DNA from: Myxococcales bacterium
GTDB taxonomy: Bacteria > Myxococcota_A > Polyangia > Haliangiales > Haliangiaceae
Assembly (NCBI GenBank): GCA_016716835.1
Contig: JADJUW010000001.1
Location: 2,818,001 to 2,882,000, forward strand
Direction of reading: 5' to 3'
Length of the DNA: 64,000 bases
Part shown: in pieces, positions 8,827 through 17,384 of the stretch
How positions within the stretch are numbered: position 1 is the first letter of the stretch
How the letters are laid out: each line of letters begins with the position of its first letter
Translations under genes and position numbers: made by a program
Notes under the pieces: model-generated
Seen by the model: the letters and a program-made list of their open reading frames with translations, nothing else
What the model was told of the DNA's origin: nothing
The model's database searches: none

Positions 8827-9469
8827 CGTCGCCCTCGCCGGCCGCCGTCGTTGGTGTGAGGGTTTCGCTGATGACAAATTTATGTTGCCTCCGCCAGCCT
8901 TCGCGGCCGGGAAAGGCAAACGCCATCGAAATCGAAAACCCCAGCGCCGCCACCGAGCCCTGGTCGCCACTCTGCACGAGCAGCTCAGGACCCATGCGCA
9001 CCTCGTAGGCAACCCGGCGCCAATACATGTTCGAACCAAGTCGGGGCCCACCTGAGAAAAACAGCGCCTCATCGCCATCGGCGCTCGCGCCAACGCCAAG
9101 CGATGCCGTGCCGTCGATGAGCAAGGCTATCGCGCGCGGCGTCGTGCGATTGCGCTGCTCGGTTGCCAAGCGCACAAAATACGAGAGCAAGGGCCTTGCC
9201 GCGGCGACGCGCGCGCCGACCATAAATTCGGGCGCTTCGGAACCTGGGTCGATCGCCGGAGATGCCGGCGCGAGCATGTTGCCAAACATCATGAAGTCGG
9301 CGCCAATTTCGTAGCTGCCCAGCGCATCGTGGCGCCAATCGCTATGCAGCGGCGCAGCGACCGAAGGCAGCGGCGGCGGCAATTGTGGTTGTTGCGCGCT
9401 TGGCTGCGCCAAGGCCTGGCCCTGCGCCGCGGTCAGCAACACCCACATCATACAAATGCGCCACGCCAT
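8783..9469 (-). CDS. Predicted outer-membrane beta-barrel protein
   Basis: The 228-residue protein has a signal peptide (MAWRICMMWVLLTAAQ, cleavage near QALAQ), a Pro/Gln-rich linker, and then alternating hydrophobic/polar beta strands ending in GDVTIWLGLGYRLQLK, which resembles a small outer-membrane barrel. No named family is recognised. Its last 44 bp overlap the ATPase gene on the other strand. A TATGGT hexamer lies 5 nt before its start codon. Confidence 0.6.
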   Translation of the reverse strand: MAWRICMMWVLLTAAQGQALAQPSAQQPQLPPPLPSVAAPLHSDWRHDALGSYEIGADFMMFGNMLAPASPAIDPGSEAPEFMVGARVAAARPLLSYFVRLATEQRNRTTPRAIALLIDGTASLGVGASADGDEALFFSGGPRLGSNMYWRRVAYEVRMGPELLVQSGDQGSVAALGFSISMAFAFPGREGWRRQHKFVISETLTPTTAAGEGDVTIWLGLGYRLQLK

Positions 9470-9474
9470 GCGCC

Positions 9475-9480
9475 ACCATA
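9475..9480 (-). promoter_or_regulatory. -10-like TATGGT, 5 nt before ATG at 9469
   Basis: The minus strand reads TATGGT-GGCGC-ATG. No ribosome-binding site is present. Part of the leaderless-type pattern described in the findings. Confidence 0.35.
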
Positions 9481-9579
9481 CGCACGGCGCGTAGCAAACA
9501 CAATCGCCGTTCGTGCGGCGGCGCCAGCACTTGCGACGAAGCGCACAGTTGCCGCAGCTGGCGCCTTTGCAGGCCGCCG

Positions 9580-10113
9580 CTAGCTTTGCGCCGCTTGCGC
9601 GAGCGCGCTGGCGGCAGCTTGACGCGCAGCGGGGCTGGCATCGCTTGCGGCAAGGACATGGCCGGCCGCGCTCGAGGCGGCGGCGCTCGTCTGCGCGGCG
9701 CGCCCGGTTTGGGCCAAGGTGCTGCCGGCTGCGATCTTGCTCGCGGCGTCTGCCTTGCCGTCTCGCAAGGTGCGCGCCGCGGCGGCGGCAATGCGTGTAT
9801 GCGTGCGCGCATCGCGCTTGGTGACGGTTTTAGGGGTCGCTTTGCTTGCCTTGGATGCCGCTGCTTTGGTCGGTTTGGCAAACGATTTCGGTGCGGCTTG
9901 CTTAGCCTTCTTGGCGATCTTGCGCGCCGCGGGCTTTGCGCGAACGACCTTGGGCTTAGCCGTTTTTGCCTTGGCCTTGGTTTTGATTTTCGCCTTGGTC
10001 TTGGGCGCTGCTTTCACCTTCGCCTTCGCCTTGCCCTTAGGCTTGCGGGCGCTAGCCTTTGCCAATTTTTTTGCCTTGCGGAGCTTTGATTTCGATTTTG
10101 CTTTTTTTGCCAT
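9580..10113 (-). CDS. Histone H1-like Lys/Ala-rich nucleoid protein
   Basis: The 177-residue product begins MAKKAKSKSKLRKAKKLAK. Its first ~95 residues are almost only Lys, Ala, Pro, Arg, Ser and Thr, with AKAK/KTKAK repeats like eukaryotic H1 tails and the H1-like proteins of Chlamydia, Bordetella and myxobacteria. The C-terminal ~80 residues lose the Lys and become Ala/Ser/Gln-rich and probably helical. It should bind DNA non-specifically in the nucleoid. Because of the repetitive composition, homology assignment is by composition, not by a folded domain. Confidence 0.75.
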   Translation of the reverse strand: MAKKAKSKSKLRKAKKLAKASARKPKGKAKAKVKAAPKTKAKIKTKAKAKTAKPKVVRAKPAARKIAKKAKQAAPKSFAKPTKAAASKASKATPKTVTKRDARTHTRIAAAAARTLRDGKADAASKIAAGSTLAQTGRAAQTSAAASSAAGHVLAASDASPAARQAAASALAQAAQS

Positions 10114-10245
10114 GGTTTGCTCGTTTCGTCGCGATTGCCGCTCGATCCTATCGCTGGCTGCGCCGTAGAGCTAGCGTTTACGGTTGATTAGCGATTGCAC
10201 ACATCATCGCGAGCGAGCGCCGCCACGGGATGCTACGACCTGGAG

Positions 10246-11730
10246 ATGGGTTGGCGATTTGACAATAGCTACGGCCGTCTGCCAGGCGCTTTGTTTGCGC
10301 ACGTCGCGCCCACACCGGTAAAGGCCCCAAGCCTGCTCTTGCTCAACGAGGCGTTGGTGGGCGCGCTGGGGCTTAGCGTCGTCGACCTTAAAACAACGCA
10401 AGGCCTCGCGTGGCTGGCAGGCAACGCGTTGCCCGTCGGTGCCGAGCCGTTGGCGCAAGCGTACGCTGGCCATCAATTTGGCCATTTCAACATCCTCGGC
10501 GATGGCCGCGCGATCTTGCTTGGCGAACACCTAACGCCAGCGGGCGAGCGCGTCGACATCCAACTCAAGGGGTCGGGGCGCACGCCGTACTCGCGACGCG
10601 GTGACGGTCGCGCCGCGCTCGGCCCTATGCTGCGCGAGTACATCATCAGCGAGGCCATGCACGCGCTCGGCATTCCGTCCACGCGCAGCCTCGCCGTGGT
10701 GGCCACCGGGGAACTCGTGGCGCGCGAGCGCATGCTGCCTGGCGCGGTGTTGACCCGCGTGGCGGCCAGCCACTTGCGCGTCGGCACGTTTGAGTTTGCG
10801 GCCGCGCAGGGTGACGACCAGTTGTTAGCAACGTTGGTGCGCTATGCATGGCAACGTCACGTCGCGCCCGTCGCGAGTTCAACGGTGACGTCTGTGCCGG
10901 AGGCCTCGACGGCCGACCTCGCGCTTGCGCTGCTGCACGACGTGATTTCGCGGCAGGCGCGCCTGCTCGCCGCGTGGCAGAGCGTGGGCTTCATCCACGG
11001 GGTCATGAATACCGACAACATGACCATCAGCGGCGAAACCATTGACTATGGCCCGTGCGCCTTTATGGACGCCTACGATCCGGCGACGGTGTTTAGCTCC
11101 ATCGACCATCATGGGCGCTACGCCTACGGCGAGCAACCGACCATCGCGCGGTGGAACCTGGCGCGCTTCGCCGAAACGCTGTTGCCCTTACTTCACCCTG
11201 AACCTGCGCGCGCCATCACCGCCGCGCAAGATGCGCTCGACGGCTTCTCGGCGCAGTTTGCGGCGCATTGGCTGGCGACGATGCAGCAGAAGCTCGGGCT
11301 CGCCGCGGGCGAGCGCGACGACGGCGACGGCGCGCTCATTGCTGATTTGCTGGCGTGGATGCACGCGCATAAAGCCGACTTCACAGGCACGTTTCGCGCG
11401 CTGGCGAGCGCGGCCGCAGCGACGGGCGCCACCGATAGCCCGGACGCCAGCCTAGCGCCGTGGCATGCGCGATGGGCCGCGCGGCTTGCGCGGCAAGGCT
11501 TGCCCCCCGACACAGTCGCACGCCGCATGCGGGCCAGCAACCCGGCGCTCATTGCGCGCAATCATGTCGTCGAGGCGGCGCTTGCGGCAGCCCACGACGG
11601 CGACCTAAGCGTCACCCACCGGCTCTTGGCCGCGCTCGCCCGCCCGTTTGATGAGGCGCCAGAGTTTGCGGATCTTCGCGTGCCAGCGCCCGCGACGTTT
11701 GCCGGCTATCAGACCTTCTGCGGCACGTAA
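10246..11730 (+). CDS. selO: SelO/YdiU family protein adenylyltransferase
   Basis: From the ATG at 10246 (an in-frame TTG at 10195 adds 17 non-conserved residues) the protein has 494 residues, normal for SelO. It is a pseudokinase-fold enzyme that transfers AMP to Ser/Thr/Tyr of target proteins in redox response. Visible motifs are AQAYAGHQFGHFNILGDGRA, QLKGSGRTPYSRRGDGRA (nucleotide-binding loop), and HGVMNTDNMTISGETIDYGPC (catalytic loop with metal-binding Asn/Asp). The C-terminus is FCGT, placing a Cys at the position where eukaryotic SelO has selenocysteine. Single gene, between convergent and divergent neighbours. Confidence 0.93.
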   Translation: MGWRFDNSYGRLPGALFAHVAPTPVKAPSLLLLNEALVGALGLSVVDLKTTQGLAWLAGNALPVGAEPLAQAYAGHQFGHFNILGDGRAILLGEHLTPAGERVDIQLKGSGRTPYSRRGDGRAALGPMLREYIISEAMHALGIPSTRSLAVVATGELVARERMLPGAVLTRVAASHLRVGTFEFAAAQGDDQLLATLVRYAWQRHVAPVASSTVTSVPEASTADLALALLHDVISRQARLLAAWQSVGFIHGVMNTDNMTISGETIDYGPCAFMDAYDPATVFSSIDHHGRYAYGEQPTIARWNLARFAETLLPLLHPEPARAITAAQDALDGFSAQFAAHWLATMQQKLGLAAGERDDGDGALIADLLAWMHAHKADFTGTFRALASAAAATGATDSPDASLAPWHARWAARLARQGLPPDTVARRMRASNPALIARNHVVEAALAAAHDGDLSVTHRLLAALARPFDEAPEFADLRVPAPATFAGYQTFCGT

Positions 11731-11746
11731 CGGGCGCTGCGCGTGC

Positions 11747-12421
11747 CTACGGGCAACTCGCCACGACGTTGCGCGGAAAGTCGCCGCTGTAGTTTCCCGG
11801 CGGATCGTACGAGCAGACGTAGACCGCATTGCCGCCGCAGGTTGCCATAGCGCAGCCGAGGCGCTGCGTGCCGCGCCACACCACCTGCGTGAAATGGCCG
11901 GTGCTCATCGAGAAACCCGAGCCGTAGCTGTAGCCGGCGACCTCGTCGTACCACATGGTCGTCACGCGCTGCGGTGACAGCGCGCTCGCGGTGCCGCCCG
12001 CTAGGTTTTCGCCATACGATCCTGAGCTGTGCGTGAGGCCGCAGCCTTGCCCGCGCAAATGCTCGGCCCAACGCGCCGCATAGCGTGCGAGCTCGTCGGA
12101 CCACGTCAGCGGCGAGGCACAATGGCGCGCGCGATAGGTGTTGTGGGCGGTGAGAAATTCACGCGCAAACGCCGAGGTGGCACCGTCCGCGGCCGGCGTC
12201 GGCGTTGGCGTTGACGTCGGCGCTGGCTCCGGCGTGACGTACGGCGTTGGCGTTGACGTCGGCGAAACATAGCCACCACCGCCATAGGACGGCGACGCTG
12301 TTGGCGCAGTCGCCGGCTGCGACGTCGGTGCCGGCTGCGCGCGGCGGTCAATTACGCACGTTGCCAAACTACCTAGCGCCACGGTCAGGAGGACGAGGCG
12401 GAACCAAACGCTAGCTTTCAT
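11747..12421 (-). CDS. Secreted CAP/SCP (PR-1-like) domain protein
   Basis: The 224-residue protein has an N-terminal signal with a Cys (GSLATC) that could be lipidated, although Thr at -1 is atypical. A Pro/Thr/Ser-rich linker follows (about 25-80), then one CAP domain (about 85-224). CAP signatures are FLTAHNTYRARH, GENLAGG, STGHFTQVVWRGTQRLGC and VCSYDPPGNY, with the usual conserved cysteines. Bacterial CAP proteins are extracytoplasmic and mostly of unknown activity. A TAAGCT hexamer lies 7 nt upstream of the ATG. Confidence 0.85.
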   Translation of the reverse strand: MKASVWFRLVLLTVALGSLATCVIDRRAQPAPTSQPATAPTASPSYGGGGYVSPTSTPTPYVTPEPAPTSTPTPTPAADGATSAFAREFLTAHNTYRARHCASPLTWSDELARYAARWAEHLRGQGCGLTHSSGSYGENLAGGTASALSPQRVTTMWYDEVAGYSYGSGFSMSTGHFTQVVWRGTQRLGCAMATCGGNAVYVCSYDPPGNYSGDFPRNVVASCP

Positions 12422-12454
12422 CGCGGTTAGCTTACCGCGCAGGGCCTGGGCCCG

Positions 12455-13021
12455 CTACCAAAGCGGCCAGTCGCTCGGTCGCTTGGTGACCGAGGCGTTT
12501 TGATACGAATAAATATGCGGCTTGCGGTGGTGATGCCCATGCGGCGTCGCGGCCACGTCTAGACGCTGCACGTCGCTATAGGTCTTGGGTCGCACGACCA
12601 TAACGGGACATTCGGCGCCGCGAACCACGGCTTCTGACACCGAGCCTTGCACCATGCGGCGCAGGCCGGTCTTGCCGTGCGAGCCCACGACGATTAAGTC
12701 GGCGCCGATTTCACCGGCCACCATAAGCACCTCATGCGCGGGCTTGCCGATGCGCACGTGCACGGCATAGTCGATCGCCGCGGCGTCGCCGAGCGCCGCG
12801 CAGGCCCCCGCGAGCTTGCTCGCCAAGAGATCGTGCAGCCGTTCGGTATACGCAAAATCCACCGGACCGGCGCCCGCCGCCTCGACGCGATGCTGCTCAT
12901 CGACCGCGACGAGCACGTGCAGCTGCGACGCGGTGGTGTTGGCATAGCGTAGCGCCCACGTTAAGGCGTGTTCGCCGACGTCCGACCAATCATAACCAAC
13001 CAAGACCTGATTCGGTTGCAT
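12455..13021 (-). CDS. Universal stress protein (UspA family)
   Basis: Translation from the ATG at 13021, preceded by GGGGAGAAGTTCC, gives 188 residues; an upstream in-frame ATG at 13036 is less well supported. The UspA fold begins VLVGYDWSDVGEHAL. The ATP-binding motif G-x2-G-x9-G-S/T is present in GSHGKTGLRRMVQGSVSEAV, so it is likely the nucleotide-binding class. About 40 extra C-terminal residues rich in His/Pro (TPHGHHHRKPH) follow the domain and may bind metal. The next gene upstream on the same strand is a macro-domain protein, 45 nt away. Confidence 0.9.
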   Translation of the reverse strand: MQPNQVLVGYDWSDVGEHALTWALRYANTTASQLHVLVAVDEQHRVEAAGAGPVDFAYTERLHDLLASKLAGACAALGDAAAIDYAVHVRIGKPAHEVLMVAGEIGADLIVVGSHGKTGLRRMVQGSVSEAVVRGAECPVMVVRPKTYSDVQRLDVAATPHGHHHRKPHIYSYQNASVTKRPSDWPLW

Positions 13022-13066
13022 GGAACTTCTCCCCATCTCTTGTTGCTCCTCTCGCCGCGCCCCCGC

Positions 13067-13549
13067 CTATTCGGCCGCGGCCGTGCCCTTTTGATAATTG
13101 GTATAGACGTAAACAGGAATCTTCAGATCGCCGAGGTGCTTCTCCACCAGCGGTTTGACGTCGCTCCACTGCAGGCCACCAACGCCCGTCGCCAGGCGCG
13201 GCAAGGCGACGCTGGTTAGCTTTTCCTTTTCGATCTCGCTGCGTAGCTCGCGCAGCGCGTGGTTGACATGGGTGAGCTGCGCCTTGCCGGGATGCGTCTT
13301 CTCGTGGGGCGCGGCCTCTTGCGTCAACAAGTTGACGATGCGACGGCCATCCGGGCTCGGCCAGGTCCAAGCGGCGCCCGGCTGCGGGTTGTGCGTGTGG
13401 CACCAATGACGAAAATCCTTCGACATCGAGGGCCATTGCTCGCGCAGCTGCGAGGCCAGCCCCGTCGCGAAGTGGTCGTCAGGCGCGACCCCGTGTGCGA
13501 TGGCTTGGGCTTTGGAAAGTAGGATATCGCCGGTTACTTCTTTGATCAT
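13067..13549 (-). CDS. Macro-domain (ADP-ribose-binding) protein
   Basis: From the ATG at 13549 the product has 160 residues: a single macro domain starting IKEVTGDILLSKAQAIAHGV, with the second ligand-binding loop LPRLATGVGGLQW near residue 125. This resembles the Poa1p/TARG1/DarG-N branch that hydrolyses ADP-ribose derivatives. No DarT-like or other ADP-ribosyltransferase gene is adjacent, so a toxin-antitoxin role is not supported here. A 39-nt in-frame extension to 13588 exists but lacks homology-like content. It is probably co-transcribed with the downstream universal stress protein gene. Confidence 0.8.
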   Translation of the reverse strand: MIKEVTGDILLSKAQAIAHGVAPDDHFATGLASQLREQWPSMSKDFRHWCHTHNPQPGAAWTWPSPDGRRIVNLLTQEAAPHEKTHPGKAQLTHVNHALRELRSEIEKEKLTSVALPRLATGVGGLQWSDVKPLVEKHLGDLKIPVYVYTNYQKGTAAAE

Positions 13550-13832
13550 AAGACCGAGGTGTATGTGCAAAGCGCATGCTAAGTCCAAGTGCCTGAAACT
13601 ATTTGTGACCGGCCTTGTGACAGCGCAAGGGCTGCGCCGCCGAGCGCCAGCCTACGCAGCTTTTGCGCCTTAGCGGCGCGTCCGCTGCCGGGTCGTGTGG
13701 CTGCGGGCCTCTGTCAACGATGGCGATCGAATTATTCGAAACACACTTGAATTACTATTTTTGTATTTTTTGAGCTTATTTCCGCAACAATAAGGTCTAA
13801 AGTGGCGCCAATTATCTCAAAGGGGAACACTC

Positions 13833-15305
13833 ATGGCTCGCACAACTCACACCGCACCCACCTCAGCTGCTGTCGGCGCTTCGCTGCGCTCCTTCCTCGA
13901 AATTCCGTATGACGAGCTGGAGGAACTAAACCTAGCCGCGAAAGCCCAGCGCATCGCGCGGGTATCCCCCACCAAAATTCGCGATGAGCGCATGAAGTAT
14001 CTTCGCGACGAGAAGCGCATCAAGGCCGTCACCGTGTGTTTCACCGACCTCGAAGGTCGTTTGCACATGCTCGACTACGACAAGAAGTTCTTGCTCAGCA
14101 GCGCGGACAACCTCACCTTTGATGGCAGCTCCATCCGCGGCTTCTCGGCGCAACAAGAGTCCGACCTCCGCCTCGCGATCGATTGGCCGGCATTTTACTG
14201 GCTGCCGTCCGACGTGTTTGGCCCCGGCAAAGTCCTCGTCTTTAGCGAGGTCCGCGAAAAAGACGGCTCGCCGTACGTCGGGGATCTACGCGGCCAGCTC
14301 AAGGCCTATAGCGAAAAGCTCTTCGCCAAGGACGGCACGGTCTGCCACGTCGCCCACGAGATCGAGGGCTTTCTCTTTAAGGGCCGCGACGCCGAGCGCG
14401 CGTTTCACGAGACGCGTGAGTTTAACTTTATCTCGACCGGCGGCTACTACCATTCGCTGCCCGGCGATGCGCTGCGCACCTTCATCGATCACTGCGCCGA
14501 GGCCCAGCGCGCCATGGGCTTTGAAAACGAAAAAGATCACCCCGAAGTCGCGCCGTCGCAATTTGAGATGAACTTTAAGTATGCCGATGCGCTCATTGGC
14601 GCCGATCAGGTCCAGCTCTACAAGCTGCTGGCGCGCCAGGTCGCGAGCCAACTCGACATGACGGCGTCGTTCTTGCCCAAGCCCGTGACCGGCGTCAACG
14701 GCAACGGCATGCACACCAATATCTCGCTGTCGCGCAAGGGCGTAAACCTATTCCACGACAAGAAGGGCAAGGACGGCCTGTCAAAAATGGGCTGGGAATT
14801 TATCGGCCGCATCTTGGCGTCGGCCCCCGATATTTGCCTCGCCCTCAATGCCAGCGTCAACTCGTATCGTCGTCTCGACCCACACTACGAAGCGCCCAAC
14901 CAAATCAAGGCCTCGGCGATCGACCGCGGCTCGATGGTGCGCATTCCGCTTGGCAACGAGCGCTCGGCGCGCGTCGAGGTGCGCAGCGTTGCGCCGGATG
15001 CCAACCCGTATATGTCGGTCTACACCGTGCTGCGCACCGGGCTCGAGGGCCCCAAGGAATCGGACGACGACAGCAAGAAGTCGCGCACCCGTTTCTTGCC
15101 AGACAACATCTACGACGCCATTCGCCTGTTTAAGGGCAGCGTGTTTGCCAAGAAGCTCTATGGCGACGTGGTCCACACCAAATATGCCGAGCTCAAGAAC
15201 GCCTCGGCCGAGCGCTGCCCCAAGGCGCTGGGCGCGACGGTGAAGACAAATGAAATTCAGTTTCACCACGAAGTGACAAATCAGTACCTTTGGAACCAGT
15301 TTTAG
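13833..15305 (+). CDS. glnA: Glutamine synthetase, type I
   Basis: The 490-residue protein makes glutamine from glutamate, ammonia and ATP in the cytoplasm. Markers: DGSSIRGF, HEIEGFLF (metal-binding Glu), GGYYHSLPGD, QFEMNFKYADAL, ATP-binding KPVTGVNGNGMHTNISL, and the Arg-binding loop NSYRRLDPHYEAPNQ. The N-terminus has an extra ~35 residues. I do not see the NLYDLPPEE-type adenylylation site or the long insertion of the beta subtype, so it looks GSI-alpha-like and feedback- rather than AMP-controlled. The start is fixed by AAAGGGGAACACTC before the ATG. The 240-bp upstream region is AT-rich; no sigma-54 box was found. Confidence 0.95.
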   Translation: MARTTHTAPTSAAVGASLRSFLEIPYDELEELNLAAKAQRIARVSPTKIRDERMKYLRDEKRIKAVTVCFTDLEGRLHMLDYDKKFLLSSADNLTFDGSSIRGFSAQQESDLRLAIDWPAFYWLPSDVFGPGKVLVFSEVREKDGSPYVGDLRGQLKAYSEKLFAKDGTVCHVAHEIEGFLFKGRDAERAFHETREFNFISTGGYYHSLPGDALRTFIDHCAEAQRAMGFENEKDHPEVAPSQFEMNFKYADALIGADQVQLYKLLARQVASQLDMTASFLPKPVTGVNGNGMHTNISLSRKGVNLFHDKKGKDGLSKMGWEFIGRILASAPDICLALNASVNSYRRLDPHYEAPNQIKASAIDRGSMVRIPLGNERSARVEVRSVAPDANPYMSVYTVLRTGLEGPKESDDDSKKSRTRFLPDNIYDAIRLFKGSVFAKKLYGDVVHTKYAELKNASAERCPKALGATVKTNEIQFHHEVTNQYLWNQF

Positions 15306-15316
15306 CCACGTCGAAG

Positions 15317-15337
15317 GGGCGCGCCTATATTGCGCCC
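15317..15337 (+). terminator. Possible hairpin after glnA
   Basis: GGGCGC (15317-15322) pairs with GCGCCC (15332-15337) across a 9-nt AT-rich loop, 11 nt after the glnA stop. No T-tract follows, so intrinsic termination is uncertain. Confidence 0.3.
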
Positions 15338-15351
15338 ACGGAGGCTTTGTT

Positions 15352-16479
15352 ATGGTCGTCCGCATGAAGCGGCTCGCAAGCGTTTGGCCCTTAGCGCAAA
15401 AAGGAATCGCGTGTGGCCTGATGCTCGCGGTTGGCAACGGTTGCGTGGTCCGCGATGCGAGCACGCCAGAGACCTTTGTCGAAACCACGGTGGCAACGCT
15501 GACCGGCGATCTCGAGGCGACCTTTACGTTTGAATCCGACGAGCCGTTGGCGACCTTCTTGTGCGCCGTCGATGAGCTAGCGTTTGCCGCCTGCACGTCG
15601 CCGTTCACCACGGCGACCTTGAGCGACGGCGAGCATACGTTTAAGGTCAAGGCCGTCGACGTCGCCGGCAACGAAGATCCTTCGCCGGCCACCCACGCCT
15701 GGGTCGTCGACAGCAACTTGCCGCGCCTTGAGATCGTCGGGCCACCCGCGCTCACCACTATCCGGGCGACGCTGCTTACCATTACCGCGAGCAAACCTGT
15801 CGAGAGCTTTGTGTGCGCGGTTGGCGACGCGGCGCTGGCGCCGTGCGTTGCCATCTCGTCGACCTCGGCGCAGTATGAATTTGAAGCCACCCCTGATGGC
15901 GCGTTCGCGTTGCGAGTCGAGGCCGACGATGCGGTCGGCTACACGGCCACGGCAACGTATGCATGGGTCGTCGACGCCACGGAGCCCGTGCTCACCGCGC
16001 CCACCGCCCCAGCCGCCGTCAACAACCTCTCTAGCATTTCAATTACCTTTGCCAGCAACGAGCCGCTAGCCGATGCGACGTGCAGCTACGATGGCGGCGC
16101 CGCGGCCGCATGCACGGCCCTGACTTACAGCCGCAGCAACGTCCCCGAAGGGCAGCACAGCCTGGTCTTGAACGTGCACGATCTCGCCGGCAATGCCGCG
16201 AGCAAGACCGTCGCCTGGCGTACCGACAAAACCAAACCGGTGCTCGCGGTCGAACCGTTGAACGGCAAATGGTCGGTCACGTCAAACGAGAGCACGCATG
16301 TGGTGGCAACCGGCCTCAACGCGACGATCGCGGCGAATCAGGTCAAATCGTGGGGCACGCTGCCAACGGGCGTGGGGAATCACTCGATCACGGTGACCGG
16401 CACCGATACCGCTGGCAACGTCCAAACCGCGATCGGATATCATTGCGTGGACAATCCGTCGGGCACGATTTGTGACTAA
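15352..16479 (+). CDS. Secreted protein with four Cys-bearing Ig-like repeats
   Basis: The 375-residue product is preceded by GGAGG at a good distance, fixing the ATG at 15352. A signal segment (GIACGLMLAVGNGC) may be a lipoprotein signal. The rest is three clear repeats and a shorter fourth of about 80-85 residues, starting near 45, 125, 210 and 295. Each has an F/A-x-C-x-V-D/G strand, a second Cys about 20 residues on, and DGEHTFKVKAVDVAGNEDPSP-like turns ending in a W-V-V-D motif. Such repeats are common in surface proteins of Myxococcota. The role is probably adhesive or structural. Confidence 0.75.
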   Translation: MVVRMKRLASVWPLAQKGIACGLMLAVGNGCVVRDASTPETFVETTVATLTGDLEATFTFESDEPLATFLCAVDELAFAACTSPFTTATLSDGEHTFKVKAVDVAGNEDPSPATHAWVVDSNLPRLEIVGPPALTTIRATLLTITASKPVESFVCAVGDAALAPCVAISSTSAQYEFEATPDGAFALRVEADDAVGYTATATYAWVVDATEPVLTAPTAPAAVNNLSSISITFASNEPLADATCSYDGGAAAACTALTYSRSNVPEGQHSLVLNVHDLAGNAASKTVAWRTDKTKPVLAVEPLNGKWSVTSNESTHVVATGLNATIAANQVKSWGTLPTGVGNHSITVTGTDTAGNVQTAIGYHCVDNPSGTICD

Positions 16480-16520
16480 GCAACTAAGCGACGAAGCGCG
16501 CGCCGCCGCCGCGCAGGTGC

Positions 16521-17174
16521 CTACAAATTACATTTTAGGAGAACCGACGTCGCGACGTCGACTGCCCGCGCGAGATTGAGCGCATCATCATCGGCCACCG
16601 TAACCTTGACCGCGAACGCCGTGCCGCCTGCCCAAATATGGAGCGTATCGGCCCCGGCCTCCCAGCTCGCAGCCTCGCCGACATCGGCCACGGCCTGCAT
16701 GCCGGCGGCACCCAGGCCATACGCGGTGGCGAATTGCGCCGAGGTTTGCTCGCTCACCAGCCCAACTCCAACCAGCCGTGCACCGGCGGCTTTGCCCTTG
16801 GCGGCCTTGTCGCGCGGCCAGGTGTACAAATTGAAATCTTGCGCCGGCGAGTTAGCGGCGCGCGTGTAGGCCATCTTGCCCTGCGGGGCGGGAAGGCCAG
16901 CTAACGCCGCGGCCTCTTCGAGCGGAAGCAACTGGTCGAGCTTAGTCGCGAATTGCGCCAGGCAGCGATTGCCGCCGCCCGTCGCCGCTCGATCCATCGC
17001 GTTAGCAACGCGCGGTGCAGCGGCCTTATCAGCGAGGTCAGGCTTGCGCGCGGTAGGCGTCAGCCCTGCCGATACCGCGGCGTCGGGCTTGCTCGCCGGC
17101 TCGCTATTGACGCCGCACGCACCCCACGCACTGGCAAAAACGAGAACTACTAGTGAGATGACGGGCTGGCGCAC
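16521..17174 (-). CDS. Lipoprotein of unknown function
   Basis: The 217-residue product starts with GTG, has a clear lipoprotein signal (VISLVVLVFASAWGAC, lipobox WGAC, Cys20), then an Ala/Pro/Lys-rich linker. A C-terminal region (about 70-217) follows with one Cys pair (NRC and LLKC) and a repeated V-G-V/V-A-D strand pattern. I do not recognise the family. TAAGGT lies exactly 6 nt before the GTG and there is no ribosome-binding site. Upstream, between this gene and the divergent hydrolase gene, sits repeat A copy 1. Confidence 0.65.
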   Translation of the reverse strand: MRQPVISLVVLVFASAWGACGVNSEPASKPDAAVSAGLTPTARKPDLADKAAAPRVANAMDRAATGGGNRCLAQFATKLDQLLPLEEAAALAGLPAPQGKMAYTRAANSPAQDFNLYTWPRDKAAKGKAAGARLVGVGLVSEQTSAQFATAYGLGAAGMQAVADVGEAASWEAGADTLHIWAGGTAFAVKVTVADDDALNLARAVDVATSVLLKCNL

Positions 17175-17180
17175 GCGGCC

Positions 17181-17186
17181 ACCTTA
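17181..17186 (-). promoter_or_regulatory. -10-like TAAGGT, 6 nt before GTG at 17174
   Basis: The minus strand reads TAAGGT-GGCCGC-GTG. This hexamer abuts the left end of repeat A, so the element would occupy the -35 region and beyond. Confidence 0.35.
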
Positions 17187-17190
17187 CCCT

Positions 17191-17350
17191 AGAGCGCCTC
17201 TCAAAACCCCTCCCATTTCGAGTAAGTCCAGCTTGGCAGCTGGCGGCGTTGCGTGGTCGGCCCATACAACCAGTATGAGCCTCTTTCGCGCCTTGCCAGC
17301 TAGCCAACCTGCCTCTTACTCGCGCGGTCCGGGGTTATGAAAGGCGCTCT
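17191..17350 (+). repeat. Palindromic repeat family A, copy 1 (160 bp)
   Basis: The 160-bp element has 20-bp inverted ends: AGAGCGCCTCTCAAAACCCC at 17191 and its 18/20 complement ending at 17350. An inner stem follows: CGAGTAAG (17219-17226) with CTTACTCG (17315-17322). Then come partly pairing TTGGCAGCTGGC and GCCAGCTAGCCAA arms, and an apical CATAC-AACCA-GTATG hairpin (17263-17277) exactly at the centre. A second copy, also 160 bp, is at 31805-31964 in the opposite orientation. Copy 1 lies between two divergent genes. No transposase is nearby; the flanks read CTAG on both sides. Confidence 0.85.
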
Positions 17351-17384
17351 AGTTCCCAGGCCAGGGGCCATGCTACGAATGCGC

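Noticed and set aside
13067..13549. DarTG-type toxin-antitoxin based on the macro-domain gene
   Set aside because: No DarT-like ADP-ribosyltransferase is encoded next to it; its neighbours are a universal stress protein gene and glnA.
13590..13832. Sigma-54 promoter for glnA
   Set aside because: A TGGCGCC occurs, but no GC element at the required 10-bp spacing follows.
17104..17340. Short open frames inside repeat A (both copies encode similar peptides containing SAHTTSMSLFRALP)
   Set aside because: The similarity comes from the conserved palindromic DNA. The frames run out into unrelated flanks, lack start signals, and the arm changes are base-pair compensating rather than codon-like.
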